From Cyclobacteriaceae bacterium (GTDB lineage: Bacteria > Bacteroidota > Bacteroidia > Cytophagales > Cyclobacteriaceae): a stretch of 64,000 bases of DNA. Shown piece by piece: positions 7,918 to 16,628 of the stretch. Each line of letters opens with the position of its first letter. Within the stretch, counting starts at the first letter, position 1. A program made the position numbers and the translations under genes. The stretch lies in assembly GCA_016786585.1 (NCBI GenBank), contig JAEUUI010000002.1, positions 1 through 64,000 of the forward strand. The letters run 5' to 3'. The notes beneath the pieces are model-generated. The model was not told where the DNA came from, made no database searches, and was given only the letters and a program-made list of their open reading frames with translations.

Positions 7918-10900
7918 GTGACCAGCAAGACAATCATAAAGAGGCAATTTCTCCAGCACGTTCGTAAAGAACTTGATGCAAGAATAAAGCACAATAGAAA
8001 ATCTATTGAGCGCATCGCTGCATCATACGGAATTACTGACAAATCCGAGGTAAAGGAATACACCGAACTTGTCATCGTTCTGAAAGCGCGGAATATTGCA
8101 CTTTCCTCACTTCCGCTTAAAGCGAAATACCAAAGCATTGTCGAGCTGTATCAAAGCCAGGTGAACATTTCTCACCGCACAAGTCAAAGCATTCTACTTC
8201 AACAATACAGTACACCGGCTCCAATATCTTTCCTTGCAGGAATCTTCGTCAACGCAGACCAGGACATTTCTGTTTTCGAGCCATCTGCCGGAAACGGCCT
8301 TCTCACAATTGCCGCAAACCCTTCACAGGTTGTCGTGAATGAAATCGATGATTTGAGACGATCAAACCTTCAAGACCAAGGGTACGCACAAGTCCTCTCG
8401 CAAGATGCAACTCAACCTTTCAAGGGATTTGAAAAGAGGTTTGATGCCGTACTGACGAACCCGCCATTTGGTTTGTTAGCGCATGATGTAAAATATGAAA
8501 CGTTCTCCATTGAAGTGCTCGATCACTTAATGGCGTTACGCGCATTGGACTGTATGAAGGACATTGGCAAAGCCGCAATCATCATTGGTGGCCACACACG
8601 ATACGATAAGAAGGGACGGATACAGAAAGGAAAAAGCCGGTTCTTCTTCAATTATCTACTCAGCCGATACAATGTACTTGACATTATTCCGATTGACGGA
8701 CACAAACTCTATTCTCGTCAAGGAACATCATTCGACACCAGGCTGATTCTCATTGATGGGAGGAAGTCGAAACCGTCAGGAGCAGCACCATTGAAAGATG
8801 ACGAGCGCGATAAGGTAGTCGATTCATTTGAGGAACTGTTTGAAAGGGTAATGCGGGTAACGACTCCGCGAAAAGAAAATTCTATGACGAAGATTGAACT
8901 GGAAGCTCAGGCACTAGCCCTGGAGCTTGAACTTATGAGCTTTGATGAACTCGGAATGCCATACACACCGGCATCCAGTAGTTGTGTCGTTTTGAATACG
9001 GTGGTGCCGGACTCAATGGGTTTTGAAACGCATGCCGCACTACAGCGAATCAAAGAAGCTGTTGGAGGCGATATTGACGAGTATGTTCGAATTAAGCTCA
9101 ACTACCGAAGCCATGTTGAGCTATGCAAGGCACTGTCTGCCGAACAGATCGATGCAGTTGCCATGTCAATCTATAATATTGAGGAACGCGGCGTCGGTAT
9201 GATCATTGGTGACCAGACCGGTATCGGCAAAGGAAGAATTGCGGCATCCATAATTCGTTATGCAGTCGAGCAAGGCAATCAACCGGTTTTTATAACAGAG
9301 AAGGCTAACCTGTTCTCCGACATTTATAGAGACCTGGTTGCTATTGGCTCCGCTCATTTGGTGCCATTTATTGTTAACTCCCGCGAGAGCAAAACGGACA
9401 TCAAGAACGAAGACGGTGAGATTGTTTACCAAGCATTACCTGTTACAGATCAGAACAGAATCTTTGAAAGTAAGCGAGTTCCAAAGAATTTTCATTTTAC
9501 GGTAGCTACTTATTCGCAGTTCAATTCGCCCGATAAGAAACCAACGAAGCCCGCTTTCCTGAATACAATCGCGGAAGATAACATTGTGATTATGGATGAG
9601 GCTCATAACTCATCCGGATCGGGAAACACGGGTAACTTCATGCAGTCTGCTCTGTCGAAAGCAAAGGGTGTTGTATTTCTCTCTGCTACGTTTGCCAAAC
9701 GTCCTGATAACATGCCCATTTATGCCATGAAGACATCTATCAGGGACGCGAGTATGACACGGGATGCACTCATCGAAGCAATCACGAAAGGTGGAGTTGC
9801 ATTGCAGGAGATTCTCGCGAGTCAACTTGTGGCTGAAGGTCAAATGATTCGAAGAGAACGATCCTTTGAAGGTGTGGAGGTCAACTATGTTACTCTGGAA
9901 GACAAGGAACAGGAGCATAAAGCCATTGCCGACAATATCACTTCTATTATCCGCGACATCATTAAGTTTCAGACAACCTATGTGGACGAGCTTGTTGATG
10001 AACTTGATGACATCGCAGTTGCCGAGGGCAAACAGGTCGAGATTCGCGAGGGAACTTCGCAAGCCGGTGTAGATAACCTCCCATACTTCTCGAAGGTCTT
10101 CAACGTCATCAATCAAATGTTATTCAGTATTAAAGCAGAAGCTGTTGCTGAACGTGCGATTGCAAGACTCAAAGAAGGGAAGAAACCTGTTATTGCATTT
10201 GCCAGCACAATGGGAAGTTTCATTGAACAAATGGCAAGTGATGCGGGTCTTGCTGTGACCGATGGTGATACTATCAATGCCGATTTTTCAGTTGTGCTTC
10301 AGAAAGGGCTTGATGGAATATTTCGCTACACGGAAACTGACCCAGATGGTCAGAAGGTTTTCAAAACGTTCGACATCTCGGAATTCCCTATGGAAGCTCA
10401 GGCCGAATACCACAGGATCAGCGACCGAATAAGCGAAGCGACCACGGGGATCACCATTTCTCCCATTGATGTCATTATCCGCAGGATCAAGGAAGCTGGA
10501 TACAAAGCCGCAGAAGTAACTGGCCGCAAGTACGAGCTTCAAATAAATCCAAAGACGAACAAAGCATTGGTGATGACACGAAAACGTGTTAATACGAATG
10601 ATGCGTTTCGTCAATTCAACAACAACGAGGTTGACGTTCTTTTGATAAACCAATCTGGAAGTACAGGAGCTTCGGCACATGCGATCATTACTCCCAAAGT
10701 TTCTAAGGAACAGGTAAAGCAAAGGGTGATGATCGTATTGCAAGCGGAACTTGACATTAACACAGAGGTTCAAAAGCGTGGCCGGATTAACCGCACAGGT
10801 CAGATTTTCAAACCGATCTACGATTATGTCAACTCAGCTATTCCGGCAGAAAAGCGTTTGATGATGATGCTTCAGAAGAAACTAAAGTCACTTGACGCGA

Positions 10901-12585
10901 ATACCACATCCAATCAGAAGTCGTCCACAAAAATCCTGGACGTCCCTGATTTCCTGAATAAGTATGGTGATCGGATCGTTGCGGAATATCTGAAAGAGAA
11001 CATGGAGGTAAATATGCTCCTGGATGACCCATTGGGATTGGCAACCCGCGAAGTTGATGGGGTGGAATTGGAAGATGCCGCTCATCGGGTTTCCGGTAGA
11101 GTCGCAGTTTTGTCAACAGCCATGCAGCAAGACTTTTATAACGAAATCTCAAACCGATATAATGAGTATGTCGAGTACCTCAAGCAGATTGGTGAGTATG
11201 ATTTGGAAGTGGAGGCAATGGATCTTCAAATCGAAACGAAGTCGATGAGGCCCGTGATTGTTGGCAAAGGTGGAACAAGTGAGTTCGGTGACGATAGTAT
11301 TCTTGAAACAGTTATGGCGAATGTGCTGAAGAAACCTTTCACAACACAGGAACTTAGCAATCTCCTGGCTGAAGCTCTTCAAGGTCGCGATGGTCGCGAA
11401 ATACAAAAGGAAGTCACACTGGAATACGAGGGATACATTGAAGAACAGTTGACAAGAGAGATTGCCGATAACGTGGCCCACTATGAGGAGCTAATGCAGA
11501 ATGTTCCGCAGGAAAAGAAGATTCTGAAGCTGGTTGAGAAGGGAAGCACAGTTGAAGCGCAGGAGGCCATCAAGGCGAGAACGAGTGAACTTCATAAGGC
11601 GATGGCGGAATCAGAAGAGAAGATTAAGAAAGGATATAACAATCGGAAACTGTATCTCGAATCGATCTTCAACTCATTCTATATTGGCAGGAACCTTAAC
11701 TATCCCGTGAATAGCTACGTTGGAGGACAGGAACTTGCTCCGGCAGTTTTCCTGGGATTCATCATCGACAAGAAAAAGAAGAATCCTTACGCGCCAAGTG
11801 CCATACGTCTCCGCTTCGCTCTGGCGAGTAGTAACAAATACATTGCTATCCCTGCGAGCTATTCGCAAGATGTTAGGGCGATCATTGGGGCAAGTGTTGG
11901 CTTGCCGCACCTGGAGAAAGATGCATTGCTTGCTAAGTGGGAAGCCTCTATTAAAGAGAGCACAGTAGATAGAAAGATTCGCCACATCATAACTGGTAAC
12001 GTGCTTCAAGCCTTCAGTGCATACAAGGGAAAACTCGTAAGCTATACAACGATTGACGGTTCGGTCAAGAAAGGCATTCTCATGCCAGAGTTTTGGGAAC
12101 CAGGAAATGATGTACAGCAAAAAACAGTGGTGCCTGTATCAAGGGCAATGAAAGTGATCAGGTCGCTAACGACAGGTGGTAGTATCACAACTAAGAACGG
12201 AGTATCGCTTTTCAGGCAGGGCAGTAAATTCAAGATTGTTGTATCGGCAGCGCGATCAAGGGGAGGTGATACATACCTTGATCCAGACCTCTTAAAACTT
12301 GTTGATCGAAACAACTTTGAGAGAATATCAGACCGAATGACGGCTTCGGTTGATGAAGACCTGATCGATCAATTTGTACAGGTGTTGCAGGAGAAGTTCA
12401 ATGATAGCGTTTCGCTGAACCCTGGCCAATACGAGTTGATTAGAAATGAGATTCCGAAAAGAGAACTGAAGACGAAACCAACAATGGTTGTTTTACGCAA
12501 ACAATCTCAGTCACAAGTGGAGCAATTGGAACTTGAAGCCCTTGCTCTCGAACTCGAATTAGAACTATTAAACTTTGCAGCGTAA
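7918..12585 (+). CDS. Adenine methyltransferase / Strawberry-notch-type helicase fusion (DarB-like, polyvalent protein)
   Basis: A 1555-residue protein starting at GTG 7918; the nearest in-frame upstream stop is at 7894. The N-terminal third is an N6-adenine methyltransferase: SAM motif Phe-Glu-Pro-Ser-Ala-Gly-Asn-Gly at 120-127 and catalytic Asn-Pro-Pro-Phe at 181-184. A superfamily 2 helicase follows: Walker A Gly-Asp-Gln-Thr-Gly-Ile-Gly-Lys-Gly-Arg at 431-440, Asp-Glu-Ala-His at 560-563, and motif VI Gln-Lys-Arg-Gly-Arg-Ile-Asn-Arg-Thr-Gly-Gln at 952-962, typical of Strawberry-notch-like helicases. The last ~500 residues have no family I recognise. This architecture occurs in large phage and plasmid polyvalent proteins such as P1 DarB, which protects DNA from type I restriction. 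An anti-restriction or DNA-processing role is inferred. A Leu/Glu-rich motif at 326-342 recurs at the C-terminus. GC content is much higher than in the Wadjet genes. Confidence 0.85.
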   Translation: MTSKTIIKRQFLQHVRKELDARIKHNRKSIERIAASYGITDKSEVKEYTELVIVLKARNIALSSLPLKAKYQSIVELYQSQVNISHRTSQSILLQQYSTPAPISFLAGIFVNADQDISVFEPSAGNGLLTIAANPSQVVVNEIDDLRRSNLQDQGYAQVLSQDATQPFKGFEKRFDAVLTNPPFGLLAHDVKYETFSIEVLDHLMALRALDCMKDIGKAAIIIGGHTRYDKKGRIQKGKSRFFFNYLLSRYNVLDIIPIDGHKLYSRQGTSFDTRLILIDGRKSKPSGAAPLKDDERDKVVDSFEELFERVMRVTTPRKENSMTKIELEAQALALELELMSFDELGMPYTPASSSCVVLNTVVPDSMGFETHAALQRIKEAVGGDIDEYVRIKLNYRSHVELCKALSAEQIDAVAMSIYNIEERGVGMIIGDQTGIGKGRIAASIIRYAVEQGNQPVFITEKANLFSDIYRDLVAIGSAHLVPFIVNSRESKTDIKNEDGEIVYQALPVTDQNRIFESKRVPKNFHFTVATYSQFNSPDKKPTKPAFLNTIAEDNIVIMDEAHNSSGSGNTGNFMQSALSKAKGVVFLSATFAKRPDNMPIYAMKTSIRDASMTRDALIEAITKGGVALQEILASQLVAEGQMIRRERSFEGVEVNYVTLEDKEQEHKAIADNITSIIRDIIKFQTTYVDELVDELDDIAVAEGKQVEIREGTSQAGVDNLPYFSKVFNVINQMLFSIKAEAVAERAIARLKEGKKPVIAFASTMGSFIEQMASDAGLAVTDGDTINADFSVVLQKGLDGIFRYTETDPDGQKVFKTFDISEFPMEAQAEYHRISDRISEATTGITISPIDVIIRRIKEAGYKAAEVTGRKYELQINPKTNKALVMTRKRVNTNDAFRQFNNNEVDVLLINQSGSTGASAHAIITPKVSKEQVKQRVMIVLQAELDINTEVQKRGRINRTGQIFKPIYDYVNSAIPAEKRLMMMLQKKLKSLDANTTSNQKSSTKILDVPDFLNKYGDRIVAEYLKENMEVNMLLDDPLGLATREVDGVELEDAAHRVSGRVAVLSTAMQQDFYNEISNRYNEYVEYLKQIGEYDLEVEAMDLQIETKSMRPVIVGKGGTSEFGDDSILETVMANVLKKPFTTQELSNLLAEALQGRDGREIQKEVTLEYEGYIEEQLTREIADNVAHYEELMQNVPQEKKILKLVEKGSTVEAQEAIKARTSELHKAMAESEEKIKKGYNNRKLYLESIFNSFYIGRNLNYPVNSYVGGQELAPAVFLGFIIDKKKKNPYAPSAIRLRFALASSNKYIAIPASYSQDVRAIIGASVGLPHLEKDALLAKWEASIKESTVDRKIRHIITGNVLQAFSAYKGKLVSYTTIDGSVKKGILMPEFWEPGNDVQQKTVVPVSRAMKVIRSLTTGGSITTKNGVSLFRQGSKFKIVVSAARSRGGDTYLDPDLLKLVDRNNFERISDRMTASVDEDLIDQFVQVLQEKFNDSVSLNPGQYELIRNEIPKRELKTKPTMVVLRKQSQSQVEQLELEALALELELELLNFAA

Positions 12586-14195
12586 TGATAACGGCTAGTA
12601 ATTATTTTGAAGAAGTGGAGCGGATCGGTGTGAGTACTTTGCCTGAGACGCTGAAGAAGGGACATGAACTGGTAGTGAAGAGTACATCTAATGGAACAAA
12701 CTGGGGGAATTATCACAACAGTGAAGGGATCAAGAAAGTAGTTGACCTCTATTTTCAGAAGTTGAATGAATATGCAGGTCAACACAGTCCCAAATCTGTA
12801 AGTACTGAGCCATCAAAGCCAGTGACCTCAACGGCTAAGAAGAAGGAATCGAAGCCAAAGGAGAAAAAGACAACACAATCAGAGAAGACCAAGAACGTAA
12901 AGCATGTTGAGCACATTCGTGAGGAGGTGAAGTTCATTAAACGATACGTTGGACTTCACAATAAAATACGGGCACCGAAAACGATCCTCTCATTTATTAA
13001 AGCTCTGCAAAGAGCAATCGTTCAGAAGCTCATCCGCAAAAATTCGCCTTTGGCGGACGAGATCGAAATGATTCAGAACAAGCTCGTTCAGGCATACAAC
13101 AAAATGAAGGGTGAGGAATCATTCGCCATCAATGAAAAGGACTTGGCCCACTTGGTTGCAATCGCTGGTGGGGAAGCAGTGTATCCCTCCATTGCGGTTA
13201 TAAAGCGATACATCGGTTTGCAAGGACAGTCCGATGAGAAGAAGATTCACAGCTTTATGAAGTACCTGGAAAATCTTATAGAGAAAAAGAAGATCACAAA
13301 AGATGATCCGTATGCCGACAAAGTGAATGCTATATATAAAAGCGTCAAGCAACGAACAAGTGCCAAGATTTCTATTTCCAAAGCCGAGCTGAATGGTTTG
13401 GAAGGAATCGTGAAAGCTTGTGGTTGCAAGCATGAGGTGGGGAAAATCTATGACACTGGTGGCAGGAAGCTAAGACCATGCAAAAGCAAAAATTACTCTG
13501 ACGCAAGCCGTGGCGCCTGTTCACATAACAAAGGATTGAATGGCGTACTCACAGCCGAGGAAATGGCGACCAGGAAGCTTGACCTGCTAAATTTCTTCTC
13601 GTTCTGGCATTCGCTGTTTGGCAATCCCGCACGGAATTTCACTATGATGTTTCATGGGGAGCCGCATAACGGGAAGACCATCTTCCTGCTAAAGCTTGCG
13701 CAATACCTTGCTCAAAATTTTGGAAAGGTGCTCTATGTGTCGTCAGAAGAATTTGCGTCACCTACCATGACCAAAAAGGTCAATGAATTCCTTAGCCCGT
13801 TACCATCAAGGTTGCACTTCGCTGAAAACTTGCAAGACCCAGACCTTTCAGATTATCAGTTCATTATTATGGACTCGGTAAATGACCTTGGTTTGAAGAT
13901 TAATGAATACAAGGAACTTCGGAAGGAACATCCCGACAAGGCGTTCATTTTCATCCTTCAGCACACCAAAGCAGGTGACTTCAAAGGTGGAAAAGATTGG
14001 GAACACATTGCCGAGATTGCTGGAGAGGTACACAAAGGTGTTGTTAACATTACCAAGAATCGCTACGCGCCTAAGAATACGTTGGATTTCTTCCGTCAGT
14101 TCGGTATGCAATGGCAAGAACCAGCGAGTAAGCCAAAGTTCAAACAAATACCTATCAGCGGTGATTTGATCACCAGCGATAACCAACACTACTAA
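12585..14195 (+). CDS. RecA-fold ATPase with internal duplication and Cys/His cluster
   Basis: A 536-residue protein whose ATG overlaps the previous stop (TAATG), so it is probably translationally coupled to the methyltransferase-helicase. Residues 1-65 form a small helical domain, followed by a Lys-rich linker (about 70-105). A roughly 55-residue unit is then duplicated (about 115-173 and 203-258), each copy starting Ile-Lys-Arg-Tyr-Val/Ile-Gly-Leu. A Cys/His cluster (C279, C281, H283, C299, C312, H314) could bind metal. The C-terminal part is a RecA/RadA-like ATPase with Walker A Gly-Glu-Pro-His-Asn-Gly-Lys-Thr at 358-365 and Walker B ending at Asp430. A recombination or replication partner of the upstream helicase is inferred; I do not recognise a named family. 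Confidence 0.75.
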   Translation: MITASNYFEEVERIGVSTLPETLKKGHELVVKSTSNGTNWGNYHNSEGIKKVVDLYFQKLNEYAGQHSPKSVSTEPSKPVTSTAKKKESKPKEKKTTQSEKTKNVKHVEHIREEVKFIKRYVGLHNKIRAPKTILSFIKALQRAIVQKLIRKNSPLADEIEMIQNKLVQAYNKMKGEESFAINEKDLAHLVAIAGGEAVYPSIAVIKRYIGLQGQSDEKKIHSFMKYLENLIEKKKITKDDPYADKVNAIYKSVKQRTSAKISISKAELNGLEGIVKACGCKHEVGKIYDTGGRKLRPCKSKNYSDASRGACSHNKGLNGVLTAEEMATRKLDLLNFFSFWHSLFGNPARNFTMMFHGEPHNGKTIFLLKLAQYLAQNFGKVLYVSSEEFASPTMTKKVNEFLSPLPSRLHFAENLQDPDLSDYQFIIMDSVNDLGLKINEYKELRKEHPDKAFIFILQHTKAGDFKGGKDWEHIAEIAGEVHKGVVNITKNRYAPKNTLDFFRQFGMQWQEPASKPKFKQIPISGDLITSDNQHY

Positions 14196-14224
14196 CAGAA
14201 ATTTACTTAACAATTTATATTACT

Positions 14225-14707
14225 ATGGAGGCAGGTGAAGTTGTAAAAAAACCTGGCATCGGAGGATTTTTGTCTAAAATTCTTGGTGCCGGTGTAAAGG
14301 AAACGGTTGATTCAATCGGAAACGCGATTGATAAGATCGACAAGTCGGATGAGAAACTTGAGCTTCAGTTGAAGTACAAGGAACTTCTCATGAACATTGA
14401 AGGAGCATATATAGATTACGAAAGCAAGCTCCTGGATACCAAGTCGAAGATCATCGAATCAGAGGCGAAAGGTGAGAGCTGGTTGCAGCGGAATTGGAGA
14501 CCGATACTCATGTGCATATGCATGTTTATCGTCTTCAATAACTATGTATTGGTTCCCTACTTCCATCTTCCGGTGACAACGCTCGATGACCATATCTGGA
14601 CATTGATGGATTTGGGTGTCGGGGGCTATGTAGCGGGAAGATCTCTGGAGAAAATTACGGAAAATTTGGGGCCGGTACTTTACAACGTGAGAAAGAAAAA
14701 ACGCTGA
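14225..14707 (+). CDS. Holin-like membrane protein (3TM holin / GTA-holin type)
   Basis: A 160-residue protein. An amphipathic N-terminus with Gly-rich segments is followed by a charged helix (about 45-90), then Ser-Trp-Leu-Gln-Arg-Asn-Trp-Arg-Pro, a hydrophobic segment (about 92-114) and a second one (about 125-145) before a basic tail. The Trp-Leu-Gln-Arg-Asn-Trp-Arg-Pro motif followed by membrane segments is characteristic of the holin family found in phages and gene transfer agents (Holin_of_3TMs). No endolysin gene adjoins it, so a lysis role is uncertain; some members of this family may serve other membrane functions. It follows the ATPase gene after 29 bases and is probably co-transcribed. 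Confidence 0.7.
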   Translation: MEAGEVVKKPGIGGFLSKILGAGVKETVDSIGNAIDKIDKSDEKLELQLKYKELLMNIEGAYIDYESKLLDTKSKIIESEAKGESWLQRNWRPILMCICMFIVFNNYVLVPYFHLPVTTLDDHIWTLMDLGVGGYVAGRSLEKITENLGPVLYNVRKKKR

Positions 14708-14724
14708 GGGTTTCCTCAGCGTTT
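14699..14724. terminator. Bidirectional intrinsic terminator between convergent element operons
   Basis: AAACGCTGAGG (14699-14709) and CCTCAGCGTTT (14714-14724) make a perfect 11-bp stem with a 4-base loop. The stop codon of the holin-like gene lies inside the left arm. The T-rich tract is better on the minus strand (TTTCTTTC), where it would end the integrase/zinc-finger transcript. Confidence 0.75.
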
Positions 14725-14739
14725 CGCCAGATATGAATT

Positions 14740-14818
14740 GGGCTCACATTTACTTCTTTTTCAGTGGTGGCTGCAAGCTAATGATTTTTACAAACTGATA
14801 CCATTTAGATGTGAGCCC
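14740..14818. repeat. Long-spaced inverted repeat at the 3' end of the zinc-finger gene
   Basis: GGGCTCACAT (14740-14749) and ATGTGAGCCC (14809-14818) are perfect 10-base inverted arms separated by 59 bases. The right arm lies in the last codons of the minus-strand membrane protein, the left arm beyond its stop. It could fold as a 3' UTR stem on the minus transcript. Confidence 0.5.
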
Positions 14819-15357
14819 TTTCCGTTTTCCGAAATCTTCTTGTAGTATTTATGCGCCTTCGAGATATGGCCCTCCATTGATCTTTTGTTTGGGAACGGAC
14901 CAGCTTCACATTCAGGGCACCAGTATTCAATAACTTTTTCTCTGTCAGCTCTAAGTCGCTTGAAGAAAAGCTCACTGAGTTGCCAAATAGAAACAGAGTG
15001 CATCAGGCAAATTAGAAAGCTTGCTCCCATCATTTTGAAATTAGTAATGTTGGGATCAGCGATGGCCATAAACCAGTAGTCATAGTATAGGGCATTGATA
15101 AAGAAGCTTAAGAGCGCGTAGGCTTTTCCGGTCTTTTGATAACCGTTAATGATGAAGATCAGGATAAGCAATTCAATTATCGCAGCCAGGGCGATAGCGT
15201 ACACCCAATTCAAAAAGGAAAATCCAAAGAATGTCATATCTAAGTGCTCAAGCTGCTTGAACAAATGACCTGCGTGAGGGACATATAGAGCAATCAGTAA
15301 GAGAGCACCGTGGAATACAACTTCTTTGCTTTCGAGATATGTTACAATTCGGTTCAT
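14788..15357 (-). CDS. Four-helix membrane protein with C-terminal C2H2-like zinc finger
   Basis: A 189-residue protein encoded two bases after the integrase stop, so probably co-transcribed with it. Four hydrophobic segments (about 14-32, 42-72, 79-100 and 104-131) are followed by a basic stretch and a Cys147-x2-Cys150-x13-His164-x4-His169 finger, with further basic residues (His-Lys-Tyr-Tyr-Lys-Lys). A zinc-binding, possibly DNA-binding domain tethered to a membrane is unusual in bacteria. Its tight link to the integrase hints at a role in element maintenance, excision control or superinfection exclusion. This is inference from position; no family is recognised. Confidence 0.7.
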   Translation of the reverse strand: MNRIVTYLESKEVVFHGALLLIALYVPHAGHLFKQLEHLDMTFFGFSFLNWVYAIALAAIIELLILIFIINGYQKTGKAYALLSFFINALYYDYWFMAIADPNITNFKMMGASFLICLMHSVSIWQLSELFFKRLRADREKVIEYWCPECEAGPFPNKRSMEGHISKAHKYYKKISENGKGSHLNGISL

Positions 15358-15359
15358 GG

Positions 15360-16628
15360 TTAGTCGTTTTTAGAGGTAATGGATTCATTTTTAGATGCAG
15401 ACGCCTTTTCTTTGGCTTCAAGTATTTTTCGGAGGTTATTCATGTCCTCACTGACTTTCAGATCAAGGATGCGGGCATAGTGCTGCGTAGTCTTTAGGTT
15501 TCTATGGCCGAGCATTTTGCTCACTGTCTCGATAGGTACACCGTTTGAAAGCGTAACAGTAGTAGCGAACGTGTGACGAGCCGTGTGAAAAGTCATTTTC
15601 TTGGTAATGCTGCAAGCATCCGCGATTTCGTTCAAATAGTTGTTCATCTTCTGGTTGCTAAGTACCGGCAATAGCCTTCCCTGATTCACACATTGCGGGT
15701 CATCCTTGTATCGTTCAAGAATTTCCAGTGCTCTTGCCATGAGCGGAACGCGAGTTGTCGTTTCTGTCTTTTGACGGCTTGTCCAAATCCATTTCTTGCC
15801 ATCAATACCCGTGGTAATTTCTTCCCTGGTCAGTTTTTTCACATCGGCATAAGCGAGACCAGTGTAGCAGCAGAAAATGAAAATATCACGTACCTGTCTT
15901 AAGCGAGGCATCTTGAAATTCTCGTTGAAGATCCTGGTCAATTCTTCTTCTACCAGGAACGGGCGCTCCACTTCGCGTTTTGTCATCTTAAACCCAACAA
16001 AAGGATCTTTGTCAAGCCACCCGTGCTTGATGCAGATGTGAACGATCTTCTTGAAATTAGAAAGGTACTTGACCGTGGTATTGTGATCGCATTTCCGAAC
16101 GGACTTCAGCCAGAATTCGTAATTGGAAATGAATTCGTAGTTCAGCTTTTTTATGTCGATGTCATCGACCTTGTATTTCCACCGCATGAACTCCTGGGTG
16201 TGACGGTAGGATGTCTCATAGCGTTCAAATGTGAGGGGAGAGAATTCTTGGCCGATGAGAGCTTTCATTTGCTCGTTGTGTTCCTTGAAAACATCCATGA
16301 GCATTTGCACCTTTTCGAGAGTTAGGCCGTACCATTTAGCTTTCATGTTTTCAAGCGAGACATCTTTTCCTTCATTCATCAACTCGCGTTGATAATCAAA
16401 GGCCCTCATCTTGAAAGCCTCAAGCATCTTGTTCACTCTGCGAGCTTCTTCGGAATTCGTTTTGAGTTTTCCACCTTCATCTGACCACTCATTTGATTTG
16501 ACAAAGATTTTTGTCGCGAGTGTTAGTCGTTTGTTCATGAGTGAAATCCTCATGAAAACTGGCTTCAAACCATCATCTGTCGCTCGATCTTTTCGAGCGA
16601 AGAACGTAACTGAAATTGTTTGCGTCAT
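15360..16628 (-). CDS. Tyrosine recombinase (element integrase)
   Basis: A 422-residue phage-type integrase. The N-terminal arm-binding domain (about 1-100, starting Ser-Val-Thr-Phe-Phe-Ala-Arg-Lys) and the core-binding SAM-like domain (about 105-210) match the long Bacteroidota integrases. The catalytic domain (about 220-400) shows Lys287, His348-x2-Arg351, His375 and Tyr384. The first catalytic arginine, normally in Thr-Gly-Leu-Arg, is replaced: here it reads Thr-Gly-Leu-Ala259-Tyr-Ala-Asp, as in several Bacteroidota recombinases including the CTnDOT type, which also lacks it. The gene starts about 240 bases from the tRNA-Ser 3' end and reads away from it, consistent with tRNA-directed integration and with an attachment region in between. 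Confidence 0.93.
   Translation of the reverse strand: MTQTISVTFFARKDRATDDGLKPVFMRISLMNKRLTLATKIFVKSNEWSDEGGKLKTNSEEARRVNKMLEAFKMRAFDYQRELMNEGKDVSLENMKAKWYGLTLEKVQMLMDVFKEHNEQMKALIGQEFSPLTFERYETSYRHTQEFMRWKYKVDDIDIKKLNYEFISNYEFWLKSVRKCDHNTTVKYLSNFKKIVHICIKHGWLDKDPFVGFKMTKREVERPFLVEEELTRIFNENFKMPRLRQVRDIFIFCCYTGLAYADVKKLTREEITTGIDGKKWIWTSRQKTETTTRVPLMARALEILERYKDDPQCVNQGRLLPVLSNQKMNNYLNEIADACSITKKMTFHTARHTFATTVTLSNGVPIETVSKMLGHRNLKTTQHYARILDLKVSEDMNNLRKILEAKEKASASKNESITSKND

Noticed and set aside
7717-7992. 91-residue minus-strand frame before the methyltransferase-helicase gene
   Set aside because: It overlaps the start of a well-supported gene, has no recognisable domain, and looks like a shadow frame.
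9610-10773. Long antisense frames inside the methyltransferase-helicase gene
   Set aside because: The sense frame carries clear helicase motifs; the antisense frames have none.
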